Shown: piece by piece, positions 1 through 8,946 of the stretch | Numbering within the stretch: the stretch's first letter is position 1 | Layout of the letters: the number at the start of each line of letters is the position of its first letter | Origin: Chryseobacterium sp. GVT01B | GTDB lineage: Bacteria; Bacteroidota; Bacteroidia; Flavobacteriales; Weeksellaceae | Length of the DNA stretch: 64,000 bases | Direction of reading: 5' to 3' | Assembly (NCBI RefSeq): GCF_019970045.1 | Contig: NZ_JAHXYI010000003.1 | Span: 186,001 to 250,000, forward strand | Made by a program: the position numbers and the translations under genes | Notes under the pieces: generated by a model | Database searches by the model: none | What the model saw: the letters and a program-made list of their open reading frames with translations, nothing else | Told to the model about the DNA's origin: nothing

Positions 1-601
1 CGGTTTCTTCGTTCCCCATAACAATAGCACATGGCTCTGTAAGGTTGACATCATAAATTAATTTCTGAGCTTTTTCACTGGCAGCATACACCGAAATTCC
101 GCTTTGCTGAAGGAAATCCACAGCATGAGCCAGATTGTTTTCTTTACATATTTTAATATTGTAAATAGCACCTGCAGAGGTTTTTATAGCATCAGAATTA
201 ATAGGAGCGGCTCCCTTTTCCGGAATGATTATAGCATCAACCCCTACACATTCTGCCGTTCTGCAGATTGCACCAAAGTTTCTTACATCGGTAAGTCTGT
301 CCAGAATCAAAAGAAAAGGCGTTTTTCCCTGTTCAAATAACTGTGGAACAATATCCTCCACTTTATGAAACGGTACATCCGAAATAAAAGCAACCACACC
401 CTGGTGGTTTTTTCTTGTAAAACGGTTCAGTTTTTCAACCGGAACATAATTGGGACGGATTTTATTTTTCGCTAAAATTGCTTTTAGTTCAGCATAAATA
501 GGACCTTGAAGTGCATTCTGCACAAAGACCTTGTCAATCGTTTTTCCCGCTTCAATTGCTTCAATCACGGGACGCAGCCCGAAAATAAAATCGTCTTTCA
601 T
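1..601 (-). CDS. rlmB: 23S rRNA 2'-O-ribose methyltransferase, SpoU/TrmH family (RlmB-like), C-terminus cut by window edge
   Basis: The minus strand from 601 encodes at least 200 residues beginning MKDDFIFGLRPVIEAIEAGK. Residues 1-75 resemble the RNA-binding substrate domain that precedes the SPOUT domain in RlmB. SPOUT motif 1 is at about 108-114 (NFGAICR, with the conserved Asn and Arg), and motif 2 (AIVMGNEE) lies just before the edge. Motif 3, which completes the trefoil-knot SAM site, is outside the window. The family methylates the ribose of G2251 in E. coli 23S rRNA (family knowledge). RlmB versus another TrmH-type enzyme cannot be fully settled from a fragment, but the N-terminal domain favours RlmB. 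Confidence 0.9.
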   Translation of the reverse strand, partial: MKDDFIFGLRPVIEAIEAGKTIDKVFVQNALQGPIYAELKAILAKNKIRPNYVPVEKLNRFTRKNHQGVVAFISDVPFHKVEDIVPQLFEQGKTPFLLILDRLTDVRNFGAICRTAECVGVDAIIIPEKGAAPINSDAIKTSAGAIYNIKICKENNLAHAVDFLQQSGISVYAASEKAQKLIYDVNLTEPCAIVMGNEET

Positions 602-604
602 TGA

Positions 605-720
605 AATTTATTATATAGTTATAGAGTGAATTGTCAATTGTGAATTTTACGCTGTAAGTCAATTGTTATGTGTATATATTCACATTTGACCATTGACTTG
701 CGCAGCAAGATTCACTATCT
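605..720. repeat. Intergenic inverted repeat (AGTGAAT...ATTCACT type)
   Basis: Between rlmB and the DinB gene the sequence has opposed copies of AGTGAAT (near 625) and ATTCACT (near 711), with TCAATTG/CAATTG words between. A similar arrangement with the same words recurs at 63541-63640. This suggests a degenerate dispersed intergenic repeat. It has no coding potential. Confidence 0.45.
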
Positions 721-1188
721 TCCTTTCTCTCCTAAAATTGCTCTTTTCTGTGCCATCACATATCCGTAGTGAAGGCTTTCATGCATATTGTTGAAGATAA
801 TGGCATCCTGAATGCTTTTCAGATCCATCCCAAAACTTGTTGTATAAGGAGTGTAGTCTGAGAAAAAATCACTGTCATAATCCTTCATTAAAATCTTTGA
901 AGTTTCCGTAAGTAAAAATTCTAAATCTTCCACTTCCGACTTCTGGACATTTAAATTCGGTAAAGTACCTTTTTTGTAGGTTTCGATCCAATATTTGTCA
1001 ATACGGAAAGGATTTCCGCTTAGGTAATAGTGCAAAAGCTGCTGTGTAGCAACAGTATGGGCAATATTCCAGTACATATTATTGTTGAAACCATCCGGAA
1101 TCAGAATCAGATCTTCATGAGATGTGTTCTGAAGGAGGTCTAAAAGGTTCTTTCTTACCTGTCTGTGCGCTTGAAAATGATAATTCAT
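715..1188 (-). CDS. DinB-family (YfiT-like) putative metal-dependent protein
   Basis: This 157-residue protein has the four-helix DinB/YfiT look. The putative metal-binding histidine triad is H44 (in NIAHTVATQQ), H136 and H140 (in NNMHESLHYG). The family includes bacillithiol- or mycothiol-dependent transferases and many uncharacterised proteins; the substrate cannot be assigned here. The length matches the family. It is a single gene: a promoter-like TTG-N20-TATTTTTG lies about 20 nt upstream, and rlmB lies downstream after a repeat-containing gap. Confidence 0.8.
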   Translation of the reverse strand: MNYHFQAHRQVRKNLLDLLQNTSHEDLILIPDGFNNNMYWNIAHTVATQQLLHYYLSGNPFRIDKYWIETYKKGTLPNLNVQKSEVEDLEFLLTETSKILMKDYDSDFFSDYTPYTTSFGMDLKSIQDAIIFNNMHESLHYGYVMAQKRAILGEKGR

Positions 1189-1208
1189 TTTGCAAAATTT
1201 TTAATCAC

Positions 1209-1239
1209 CAAAAATAGTTTAATAAACTGGAAATGACAA
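1209..1239 (-). promoter_or_regulatory. Bacteroidota-type promoter for the DinB gene
   Basis: On the minus strand TTG (1239-1237) is followed after 20 nt by TATTTTTG (1216-1209). This fits the -33/-7 consensus TTTG-N19-21-TAnnTTTG, with the start codon about 20 nt further on. Confidence 0.6.
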
Positions 1240-1381
1240 TTTTTTTGGGTAAAGGATTGAAGTTAAAATTTTTTAACTATTCAGAAAAAGGATAGATTAA
1301 GGTTGTTTTTCCAAGAGATTTTATTGTTATTATGATGTTTTTAAGTTTATTGTTACAAAACATATAAGGTATATATTTACA

Positions 1382-1412
1382 TAAAGCCTTCCTAAAAAAT
1401 AGGAAGGCTTTA
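1382..1412 (-). terminator. Hairpin terminator after the PNGase F-like gene
   Basis: A perfect 13-bp stem, TAAAGCCTTCCTA pairing with TAGGAAGGCTTTA, has a 5-nt A loop. It sits just downstream of the minus-strand gene ending at 1448. The trailing U-run is weak, so termination efficiency is uncertain. Confidence 0.65.
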
Positions 1413-1447
1413 TTGTTCTGTTTGCTGTATAATTTTTACAGTCAGCT

Positions 1448-2782
1448 TTATTTTTTGAGGATTTTATGTTTAAATATGGTTCCATCCTTTAGAACGATAT
1501 TTAAAAAATAAATTCCAGTGCTGTATGGGGAAAGATCTACTTTATTTTCATTATAAGTTTCTATAAGTTTTCTTCCTTCTGCATTGAAGAGACTTATTGA
1601 GGTTACATCTGTTTTTGATTGTATGTGTACAAAGTCAGAAGTAGGATTAGGATATATGTTTACGTCTACTGTTTTGATATCTTTTACATTTAAGACGGCA
1701 TTGCTTTTACCCTGCATATAAACTGATAACATAACATCTCCCTGCTGCTGGTTGAAAACAGCTGTCGGTATTGTATGTTTTAACGTGTGATTGCCTGCCG
1801 TTAAGCTTGGAAGTGTAAATTCTCTGATGGGAACAGAATTTCCGGGACACCAGTTATTCCATGAGGTCCAGTCTGCGAAAGTTTTAGGAGTAGATCCATA
1901 GATTCCGTTTCCCTGGGTGTTATATACCCTATAAGGTTCACATGAAATTCCTCCAGGAGTGTAAGTGAGTACCTGTACATCATCTATATAAGTATAGTTT
2001 TGTCTTCTGATGTATTCCTCACCGCCACTGTTGGCACCATGAGGGGTAGATATTACAAAAAAGTGGGCATTAGTCACAGGGTTTGGGAGATTGAAAGTGA
2101 CAATTCTCACTGTTTCTCCTGTAACATCGGTGCTATTATAGTTGTTAAGTTTATTATAGCTTAATATAGGTACGAGACTATTGGTGTCTACAGGAGTGGC
2201 TCCGGTATCCGTTGAGAAAAAAGTAAGGGTTCCGGAAAAAACATCAATTCTCCCTGAACAGCCGGAAACCTGGGTTTGTGCTGCATAAGGAACACCAAAA
2301 ACATCCAGTTCCATATAGAAATCATAGGTGTTGCGTAATGCTGTATCATGAAAAACACTGTAAAGATTACTGATATCATAAGTATAAGGAACCTCTGACG
2401 GAGTTCTGTTTTTATTCATGAACGGTGTGATGTACCTTCCTATCTCAATTCTTTTGACGTTCGGATCATTAATTGTGTAAGTAGATTGATTTTTAGGAAC
2501 CATCGCTAAAAAGACTTCTCCCAGGCGGTCGTAATTGTCACACAATGCAGCTATTGTTACCCGCATCGCGATTTTGGCTTTGAAAGAATCAAGTTCAGCA
2601 TCAGTAAGTTTCCTCGTATATCTGGCATTATTTAATCGTGTCAAGCCACTGGGAACGGGGTTGGATACTGTAGCTGCATAACCATCGTAATAAACAGCAT
2701 CTGAAATCACATTCGTCATCGTTGTTTGTGATAAAGCCAGATTTGCTATGAAAATACTTGAAAAAAATAGCCTTTTATACAT
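1448..2782 (-). CDS. PNGase F-like peptide-N-glycosidase family protein with T9SS type A sorting domain
   Basis: This 444-residue secreted protein has a signal peptide at about 1-18 (ending ALSQ), a body at 20-365, and a T9SS C-terminal sorting domain at about 373-444 (IYPNPTSDF near its start, HKILKK at the end). The body aligns by eye with Elizabethkingia PNGase F: CDNYDR at 81-86 against CDEWDR, EIGRYITPF against EIGRFITPY, VPILSYNK against VPVIQYNK, and WCPGNSVP against WCPGMAVP. The PNGase F catalytic residues D60, E118 and E206 appear to have counterparts at D85, E158 and E255/E256. PNGase F cleaves N-glycans from asparagine. The activity here is inferred, because overall identity looks low. 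Confidence 0.75.
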   Translation of the reverse strand: MYKRLFFSSIFIANLALSQTTMTNVISDAVYYDGYAATVSNPVPSGLTRLNNARYTRKLTDAELDSFKAKIAMRVTIAALCDNYDRLGEVFLAMVPKNQSTYTINDPNVKRIEIGRYITPFMNKNRTPSEVPYTYDISNLYSVFHDTALRNTYDFYMELDVFGVPYAAQTQVSGCSGRIDVFSGTLTFFSTDTGATPVDTNSLVPILSYNKLNNYNSTDVTGETVRIVTFNLPNPVTNAHFFVISTPHGANSGGEEYIRRQNYTYIDDVQVLTYTPGGISCEPYRVYNTQGNGIYGSTPKTFADWTSWNNWCPGNSVPIREFTLPSLTAGNHTLKHTIPTAVFNQQQGDVMLSVYMQGKSNAVLNVKDIKTVDVNIYPNPTSDFVHIQSKTDVTSISLFNAEGRKLIETYNENKVDLSPYSTGIYFLNIVLKDGTIFKHKILKK

Positions 2783-3018
2783 AGATTGATGTTTAGTGTA
2801 AATATATTAATTAAGTATCAAAATTACTTTTAATTTCTTTTATTTTTGTTATTTGTGCTTTTTTATTGATAAATATTTAATTATTTTAATTTTAAAACAT
2901 GTTTTTGTTTAATTAATTTCATTATGTTCAATCATATAATGGAAAATATTTTTTTATTGTTGTGATCCAGGTATTTATTATTAAATTAGCATGGTATTTT
3001 GGATTAATATTATTAATA

Positions 3019-4326
3019 ATGAAAAGAATTTTACTTTTAATTTTGTTTTTTGTAGTGGTAGGAGTGAGCGCTCAGATCAATATCAATATTGGAGCTTCGA
3101 ATGTAGGGACAGCACCTGTAAGCAGTTTTTTCTCTTACTCCTATGTGCAGCAGATTTATCCTAAACAGGAAATAAATGCCAATGCAGCGGGCAATATTAC
3201 AGGTCTTGTATTTTATGTAGATCCTTCTTCAACTCTTACAGAATCATCAAACTGGACTGTTTACCTTGGTCATACCTCCAAAACGGCATTTTCTTCCGGT
3301 ACAGACTGGATTCCTGCCGCACAGCTGACACAAGTATTTACAGGAACTGTAACCAGGAATAATAATAAAGTTCAGGTTGTTTTTACCACCCCTTTTGCTT
3401 ATAATAATGTTGATAATTTGGTTGTTGCTGCAAAAGAGAATTCTCCGAATATTGATATTAATAATTTTGATGAAGCCTTCCATGTCTATTCTCATATTTC
3501 CAATTCAACCCTTTATTATAAAGGAGATCGTAGTGTAGTAGATATTTCTGCTCCACCGGGTGGAATAAGAGCGGACTATAAATCTGCAATTACAATCTCA
3601 GGCCTTACATCCAGTGCCGGCCCTGCCTGTCCTTTCATTATGTATCCGGCAAACAATACCCAGAATGTTTCCCTGTCCCCTAATGTCACCTGGTTCCCTG
3701 TTTCCGGGGCAGATTCTTATAAGGTTTCGATAGGGACAAGTCCGGGAAGTGCTAATGTTGTAAATCAGCAGGTAGTATCCGGAACAGCCTTTTCACCTTC
3801 GGCCGCTCTTGCTACAGGAACGACTTACTATTTAAAGATAACGGCTGTTTCTGCTAATGTCGAATCCTCAGGATGTTCAGAATTTATGTTTAAAACAGTT
3901 CCTGCAATACCTGCTAATGATGCATGTTCAGGTGCTTTCCTTGCCTCCGTCTTTCCTTACAGCTATAATCAGGATGATGCTGTCTCTACCACTAATAATT
4001 CTGGAAATATAAGTGTCTGCACGAGCAATGGCGATACGGGAATGAATGACGGTACATGGTTCAAACTTACTGGAGACGGAAGTCAATATACTGTAAAAGT
4101 AACTATGCCTTCAGGAAGCAGCTTTGACCCTCAAATTGGAGTGTATAGCGGAAGCTGCAGCAATCTGTCCTGTACAGATACAGTGGATAACGGTGGAGGC
4201 GGTACCGCAGAAACGCTTACTATTACTACTGTGTCAGGGACTGATTATTTTATAAATGTTGGAGCTTATGATGATACAACGGATGCTCCTGAAAATACTT
4301 TCACGATTACAATAACCAAACTTTAA
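3019..4326 (+). CDS. Secreted protein with fibronectin type III-like and C-terminal beta-rich domains
   Basis: The start at 3019 gives a clean signal peptide (MKRILLLILFFVVVGVSAQ); the frame is open 57 nt further upstream but that extension disrupts the signal. The mature protein has an N-terminal beta-rich region (about 20-195), an FN3-like domain (about 205-295, with PANNTQNVSLSPNVTW), and a C-terminal domain starting PANDACSGAF. That last domain resembles the beta-sandwich modules common in flavobacterial surface proteins. It ends TITITKL, without the T9SS sorting domain seen in neighbouring secreted proteins. Function is unknown. It is divergent from the PNGase F-like gene and followed by a terminator. 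Confidence 0.75.
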   Translation: MKRILLLILFFVVVGVSAQININIGASNVGTAPVSSFFSYSYVQQIYPKQEINANAAGNITGLVFYVDPSSTLTESSNWTVYLGHTSKTAFSSGTDWIPAAQLTQVFTGTVTRNNNKVQVVFTTPFAYNNVDNLVVAAKENSPNIDINNFDEAFHVYSHISNSTLYYKGDRSVVDISAPPGGIRADYKSAITISGLTSSAGPACPFIMYPANNTQNVSLSPNVTWFPVSGADSYKVSIGTSPGSANVVNQQVVSGTAFSPSAALATGTTYYLKITAVSANVESSGCSEFMFKTVPAIPANDACSGAFLASVFPYSYNQDDAVSTTNNSGNISVCTSNGDTGMNDGTWFKLTGDGSQYTVKVTMPSGSSFDPQIGVYSGSCSNLSCTDTVDNGGGGTAETLTITTVSGTDYFINVGAYDDTTDAPENTFTITITKL

Positions 4327-4371
4327 AATATTTGAGGTTTAGATTTTGAACAAAAATTGAGATGATAAATC

Positions 4372-4406
4372 AAAAGTGTTGCAGAAGTATTTTGCAGCAC
4401 TTTTTT
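4372..4406 (+). terminator. Intrinsic terminator
   Basis: The stem AAGTGTTGCA pairs with TGCAGCACTT (one G-U) and is followed by a T run. It lies about 45 nt after the stop codon of the FN3-type gene. Confidence 0.75.
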
Positions 4407-4613
4407 ATATGAATAATGATAAAAAAAGAATGATGAATATATGAAAATTACCCGGATCTATGGATTTCTTTATAGGCAAGAAATTCAACATTATAGCCTT
4501 AAATATTGCGTTAATCCCGGAATATTTAACAAACTTTAACTCAAAAATGGCATTTATTGTGTTGATTAATGCAAGTATTTATCAGAAATTTACCACTTAT
4601 TTTAAATCAAGCT

Positions 4614-5618
4614 ATGTCAGAGATATATCAAGCTGAAGATATCCGCCAATTGACGGAAAAAGTAAAAGAAAAAAACTACTTATTTTCTCTTCTGAGACAG
4701 GAAATCAACAAAGTTATTATTGGGCAGGATTACATGGTAGACCGTCTTTTGGTAGGGCTTTTGGGAAATGGTCACGTTCTTTTGGAAGGGGTGCCGGGAT
4801 TGGCCAAAACTCTTGCCATAAAAACCTTGGCAGATGCTGTTCATGGTGAGTTTTCAAGAATTCAGTTTACTCCGGATTTGCTTCCTGCAGATGTCGTGGG
4901 AACCATGATTTACAATATCAAAGACAATGATTTTTCTATAAAAAAAGGTCCTGTATTCGCGAACTTTGTGTTGGCGGATGAGATCAACCGTGCACCGGCA
5001 AAAGTACAGTCGGCTCTTTTGGAGGTAATGCAGGAAAAACAGGTGACAATAGGTGATGAAACCATGAAGCTTCCAAAACCGTTCCTGGTATTGGCAACAC
5101 AGAACCCGATTGATCAGGAAGGGACTTATTTGCTGCCTGAAGCACAGAGTGACCGTTTTATGCTGAAATGTACCATAGATTATCCTTCTTTTGAAGATGA
5201 AAGACAGGTAATGAGAATGGTTTCTACTTCACATCAGCCGGCTGTGAAACCAGTGATTTCCCTTCAGGATATTGTAGATGCAAAAGAATTGATCAACCAG
5301 ATTTATCTGGATGAGAAAATTGAAAAATATATTTTGGATATGGTGTTTGCAACACGTTATCCGGAAAATTATGGTCTTTCTGAACTTAAAAATTATATCA
5401 GCTTTGGTGCTTCTCCAAGAGCATCCATTAACCTTGCTATCGCTTCAAGAGCATATGCATTCTTAAAAGGAAGAGCATTCGTTATTCCTGAAGATGTAAA
5501 AGCATTGGCAAAAGATGTATTGAGACACAGAATAGGCTTGACCTTCGAGGCTGAAGCGGAAGAAGTTTCATCAGAAGAAATTGTTAATAGAATTTTAGCA
5601 AAAATCCAGGCACCATAA
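4614..5618 (+). CDS. moxR: MoxR-family AAA+ ATPase, first gene of the Bat operon
   Basis: From ATG 4614 the protein is 334 residues; an in-frame ATG at 4569 would add 15 residues with no family match. Walker A is GVPGLAKT (59-66) and Walker B is LADEINRAP with D122/E123, followed by the sensor region LATQNPIDQEGTY typical of MoxR. MoxR ATPases act as chaperone-like partners of von Willebrand factor A (VWA) proteins. Here it heads a cluster with DUF58, BatA, BatB, BatC and BatD, the Bacteroidota aerotolerance operon. The next gene overlaps its stop codon by 1 nt. Confidence 0.95.
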   Translation: MSEIYQAEDIRQLTEKVKEKNYLFSLLRQEINKVIIGQDYMVDRLLVGLLGNGHVLLEGVPGLAKTLAIKTLADAVHGEFSRIQFTPDLLPADVVGTMIYNIKDNDFSIKKGPVFANFVLADEINRAPAKVQSALLEVMQEKQVTIGDETMKLPKPFLVLATQNPIDQEGTYLLPEAQSDRFMLKCTIDYPSFEDERQVMRMVSTSHQPAVKPVISLQDIVDAKELINQIYLDEKIEKYILDMVFATRYPENYGLSELKNYISFGASPRASINLAIASRAYAFLKGRAFVIPEDVKALAKDVLRHRIGLTFEAEAEEVSSEEIVNRILAKIQAP

Positions 5619-6076
5619 TGAGTGAGGTAACAATAAGAAAGGCTGTTCTGGAAGATTGTGCTTCCATGCTGGATTTAATCAAAGAACTGGCAGAATATGA
5701 AAAAGCGCTGCATGAAGTAACGGTGACGCTGGATGAATTTATTCAGGATGGTTTTGGAAATTCTCCGGTTTGGGGTGCTTTTGTCGCAGAATTTGAAGGC
5801 GAAATCGTTGGAATATCACTGTATTATGACAGGTATTCAACATGGAAAGGAAGAAGATTGTATCTTGAAGATCTTGTTGTGACAGAAAGACTCAGAGGAA
5901 AGCAGATCGGAAAAATGTTGTTTGATGCAACATTGGAATATGGAAAATCCAACAACTATAGCGGAATGGTGTTCCAGGTATTGAACTGGAATGAGCCAGC
6001 CATTAACTTTTATAAAAAATACAGTCCGAAGTTTGATAATGAATGGTTGAATGTATCCATTGAGTTAAAAGATTAA
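5618..6076 (+). CDS. GNAT family N-acetyltransferase
   Basis: This 152-residue GNAT-fold protein carries the acetyl-CoA motif A region around LEDLVVTERLRGKQIGKML (Q/RxxGxG/A-type loop) and the C-terminal motif NWNEPAINFYKKY. It resembles diamine/thialysine-type acetyltransferases (SSAT-like), but the substrate is unproven. Its ATG overlaps the moxR stop by 1 nt (TAATG), so it is translationally linked to the Bat operon even though acetyltransferases are not core Bat members. Confidence 0.88.
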   Translation: MSEVTIRKAVLEDCASMLDLIKELAEYEKALHEVTVTLDEFIQDGFGNSPVWGAFVAEFEGEIVGISLYYDRYSTWKGRRLYLEDLVVTERLRGKQIGKMLFDATLEYGKSNNYSGMVFQVLNWNEPAINFYKKYSPKFDNEWLNVSIELKD

Positions 6077-6144
6077 CTAGGAACCCGGATTCCGCAACTC
6101 AACATTAAACTTTGAATTTTAAACCTTGAACCTTGAATTCGTCT

Positions 6145-7008
6145 ATGCAGATAAAAGATATTGTAAAAAAAGTAAAGCAGATTGAAATCCGTACCAGAAA
6201 GAAGACGGAGGCTGCTTTGATGGGGCAATATCACAGCGCTTTTAAAGGGCAGGGGATGACCTTCTCTGAAGTCCGTCCTTACCAATTTGGAGATGAGATC
6301 AGAAGAATCGACTGGAATAAAACGGCAAGATTCCGTGAGCCATTTGTAAAAGTAATGGAGGAAGAAAGGGAGTTGACGATGATGATTCTTGTTGATATTT
6401 CCGCTTCCATGGATTACGGTACGAAAGTTCAGCTGAAAAGAGAATATGTAGCCGAAATAGCAGCGAGTTTAGGATTTTCAGCAGCCGGAAACAATGATAA
6501 AGTAGGATTGATCCTGTTTGCGGATAAAGTATATAAAGTAATTCCTCCTCAAAAAGGAAGAAAACATATTCTTTCCATCATCAGTAATATTCTGACCGCA
6601 GATTATGTTCCTGCAGAATCTAAAATAGATAAAGCGATGGAGTATATGATGGGGATTTTCAAAAGGAAATCGCTGGTTTTTCTGTTTTCAGACTTTGAAG
6701 ATGAATATGATTCCAAAATGCTGAGAGTGGCTTCAAAGAAACATCAGCTGTTAGGAATGAGGATTTTTGATGAAAAAGATAATGAAATTCCTGATGTAGG
6801 ATATGCTCTTCTGCACGATGTGGAGACAGGAAAGGAGATATGGGCCAATACTTCCAGTGCAAGATGGCGGTATACCTTTGCAGAAGCTCAAAAACAAAAA
6901 CTGAGAGCTTTGGAAGAAGATTTTGCCAGCAGTTCTGCAAGTTTTATGAACATCAATACCGGCTCAGATTATTCAAAATTGTTGTATAATTATTTTCAGA
7001 AAAAATAA
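6145..7008 (+). CDS. DUF58 domain protein of the Bat operon
   Basis: From ATG 6145 the product is 287 residues; the frame also opens at a TTG 12 nt upstream. DUF58 signature residues are present: the Gly/Tyr/Asp-rich segment before the VWA-like domain (GDEIRRIDWNKTAR) and a MIDAS-like DISAS with D84, S86 and S88. DUF58 proteins accompany MoxR ATPases and Bat VWA proteins and are thought to be part of the same membrane-linked complex. The gap from the GNAT gene contains CCTTGAACCTTGAA words shared with other intergenic regions here. Confidence 0.92.
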   Translation: MQIKDIVKKVKQIEIRTRKKTEAALMGQYHSAFKGQGMTFSEVRPYQFGDEIRRIDWNKTARFREPFVKVMEEERELTMMILVDISASMDYGTKVQLKREYVAEIAASLGFSAAGNNDKVGLILFADKVYKVIPPQKGRKHILSIISNILTADYVPAESKIDKAMEYMMGIFKRKSLVFLFSDFEDEYDSKMLRVASKKHQLLGMRIFDEKDNEIPDVGYALLHDVETGKEIWANTSSARWRYTFAEAQKQKLRALEEDFASSSASFMNINTGSDYSKLLYNYFQKK

Positions 7009-7010
7009 CA

Positions 7011-7024
7011 CCGGGTTCAGCCCG
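7011..7024. repeat. Partial copy of the GGGCTTTAGCCC-type palindromic repeat
   Basis: CCGGGTTCAGCCCG in the gap after the DUF58 gene resembles the GGGCTTCAGCCC hairpin of the larger repeat at 45793-45927. It is one base short of a perfect copy. Confidence 0.4.
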
Positions 7025-7064
7025 TAACTAAAAACATGAGGCACTTGCCTTTATTATTTTAACA

Positions 7065-7961
7065 TTGAGAAAAATACTTTTAATATTATCTTTTCTGATC
7101 TGTGCGAATGCTTTTTCACAGATATTATCCTCTAACGTAGAAAAGAAAACCCTCGCTCTTGGAGAAACCAATCATATCACCATAAAGATTGATAACCTTA
7201 ATGAGCAGCAGGTAACTTCCGCTTCGAAAAATGAATTGCTCCCTTTTCACTTTGAAGAAATCAAAGACAGTATCGGGCAGACTGCCAATTCTTACGAAAG
7301 AAAGATTGAATTTGCCGTTTTTGATGAAGGAAAATTCACTATTCCTGAACTGGAATTCAAAGTAGGGGATAAAGTTCTTAAAACCATTCCTTATGAAATA
7401 GATGTCATTAATACTGCTCAAAAAGCAGATCAGATCAATGATATCATGAAGAATAAACAGGTGAAACTGGAAGCTAAAGATTATTGGGAGCTTTATAAGT
7501 TTTATATTCTGGCAGCATTGGCAGGTATTGCTATAATCATTGCAATTATTATGATTGTAAAATGGGGAAGGAAATCAAAAAGTTCTCCTGTTGTGGCAAC
7601 CAATCAGACGTTGAAAGAACTTGACTCTCTTAAAAAGAAAAAATATATTGAAGGTGGAAACTTCCGTTCATTCTATGTTGAACTGATCGATATTTCCAGA
7701 ACATTCATTACCAAACAATACCACCTTCCTGCAGATGTTCTTCTTACAGATGACCTTATTGATGTCATGAAAAAGAACAATACAATTTCGCAGGACAATG
7801 AAAAAATAATAGAAGATGTATTTCTGAGAGGAGATCTGGTGAAATTTGCCAAAACCTTTCCTGATCAGAATACAATGGAGACTGATTTTGCCAATATCAG
7901 AGATTTTGTGAAAAGATCATCCAAAGATTTAGAATTCGAAAACTTAAGAAAGGATGTTTAA
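7065..7961 (+). CDS. Bat operon single-pass membrane protein (periplasmic beta domain plus cytoplasmic domain)
   Basis: This 298-residue protein begins at a TTG codon; the nearest upstream ATG in the gap runs into a stop, and the TTG start gives a good signal sequence (MRKILLILSFLICANAFSQ). Residues 20-140 look like a periplasmic BatD-like beta domain, a single transmembrane helix lies at about 146-166, and residues 170-298 form a soluble helical domain containing SFYVELIDISRTFI. Position and layout parallel the DUF4381-type gene found between DUF58 and VWA genes in other phyla. The specific role is unknown. Its stop overlaps batA by 8 nt. Confidence 0.8.
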   Translation: MRKILLILSFLICANAFSQILSSNVEKKTLALGETNHITIKIDNLNEQQVTSASKNELLPFHFEEIKDSIGQTANSYERKIEFAVFDEGKFTIPELEFKVGDKVLKTIPYEIDVINTAQKADQINDIMKNKQVKLEAKDYWELYKFYILAALAGIAIIIAIIMIVKWGRKSKSSPVVATNQTLKELDSLKKKKYIEGGNFRSFYVELIDISRTFITKQYHLPADVLLTDDLIDVMKKNNTISQDNEKIIEDVFLRGDLVKFAKTFPDQNTMETDFANIRDFVKRSSKDLEFENLRKDV

Positions 7962-8946
7962 TTTTGAGTTTTACAGCCCGTGGTTCTTATTGCTTTTTCT
8001 GCTGTTTATCCCGCTTTTTATTAAAGATGCCGGAAGACGGAAAAGAAAAGGTATAAAAGTGCCTACCGTAAAAAATATGGATCACAGCGATGGAATCCGG
8101 GGCGTGCTTTTTTTGCTGAAAATTTCGAAGTATATCATTCTTACTGCTTTGATCATTGCTATGGCCAGACCGAGAACGTTTACGATTTCTCAGGACAGGG
8201 ATGATACAAAGGGAGTAGATATTATGCTGTCTATTGACGTTTCTTTAAGTATGCTTGCAAAAGATCTGAATCCCGACAGAATCACAGCATTGAAAGATAT
8301 TGCTGTGAAATTTGTCCAGAAACGCCCCAATGACAGAATAGGAGTTGTAGCCTATGCTGCTGAAGCTTTTACGAAAGTTCCGGTGACTTCAGACCATCAG
8401 GTAGTTATTGATGAAATTAAAAACCTGAATTCTGCGGGCCTTGAACCAGGTACAGCCATTGGAGAAGGTCTTTCCGTTGCAGTGAATCATTTGGTTAAAA
8501 GCAAAGCCAAAAGTAAGGTGGTCATCCTGATGACGGATGGGGTAAGCAATATTCAGAATGCTATTCCTCCGCAGGTTGCTGCTGAACTGGCAAAAAATAA
8601 TAATATAAAGGTATATGCAATCGGAATCGGGACCAATGGATATGCTCTGATGCCGACATCACAGGACATTTTTGGAGATCTTATCTTTACGGAAACCGAA
8701 GTGACCATTGATGAAAATACCTTGAAAGAAATTGCACAGACTACGGGAGGGAAATACTTCAGAGCAACCTCAAACAGTAGTCTTGAAGAAGTATATGACG
8801 AGATCAACCAACTGGAAAAATCTGATGTGAAAGTTTCCAAACTGTACAATTATGAAGAATATTTCAAGATATTTCTTTGGATTGCTTTAGGAATGTTGGT
8901 ATTTGACGCATTGTTGAGATGGGTGTTTTATAAAATTTTAAGCTGA
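7954..8946 (+). CDS. batA: BatA: membrane-anchored VWA domain protein
   Basis: This 330-residue protein has transmembrane helices at about 8-24, 53-70 and 305-325. The VWA domain between them has an intact MIDAS motif DVSLS (D95, S97, S99) and a later MTDG acidic loop. BatA is an inner-membrane component of the Bat complex described as important for oxygen tolerance in Bacteroides fragilis and for fitness in other bacteria. The gene overlaps the preceding gene by 8 nt and shares an ATGA-type junction with batB, consistent with coupled translation. Confidence 0.93.
   Translation: MFNFEFYSPWFLLLFLLFIPLFIKDAGRRKRKGIKVPTVKNMDHSDGIRGVLFLLKISKYIILTALIIAMARPRTFTISQDRDDTKGVDIMLSIDVSLSMLAKDLNPDRITALKDIAVKFVQKRPNDRIGVVAYAAEAFTKVPVTSDHQVVIDEIKNLNSAGLEPGTAIGEGLSVAVNHLVKSKAKSKVVILMTDGVSNIQNAIPPQVAAELAKNNNIKVYAIGIGTNGYALMPTSQDIFGDLIFTETEVTIDENTLKEIAQTTGGKYFRATSNSSLEEVYDEINQLEKSDVKVSKLYNYEEYFKIFLWIALGMLVFDALLRWVFYKILS

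Noticed and set aside
4569..4613. Upstream ATG start for moxR
   Set aside because: The extra 15 residues have no family match, and ATG 4614 gives the expected N-terminus.
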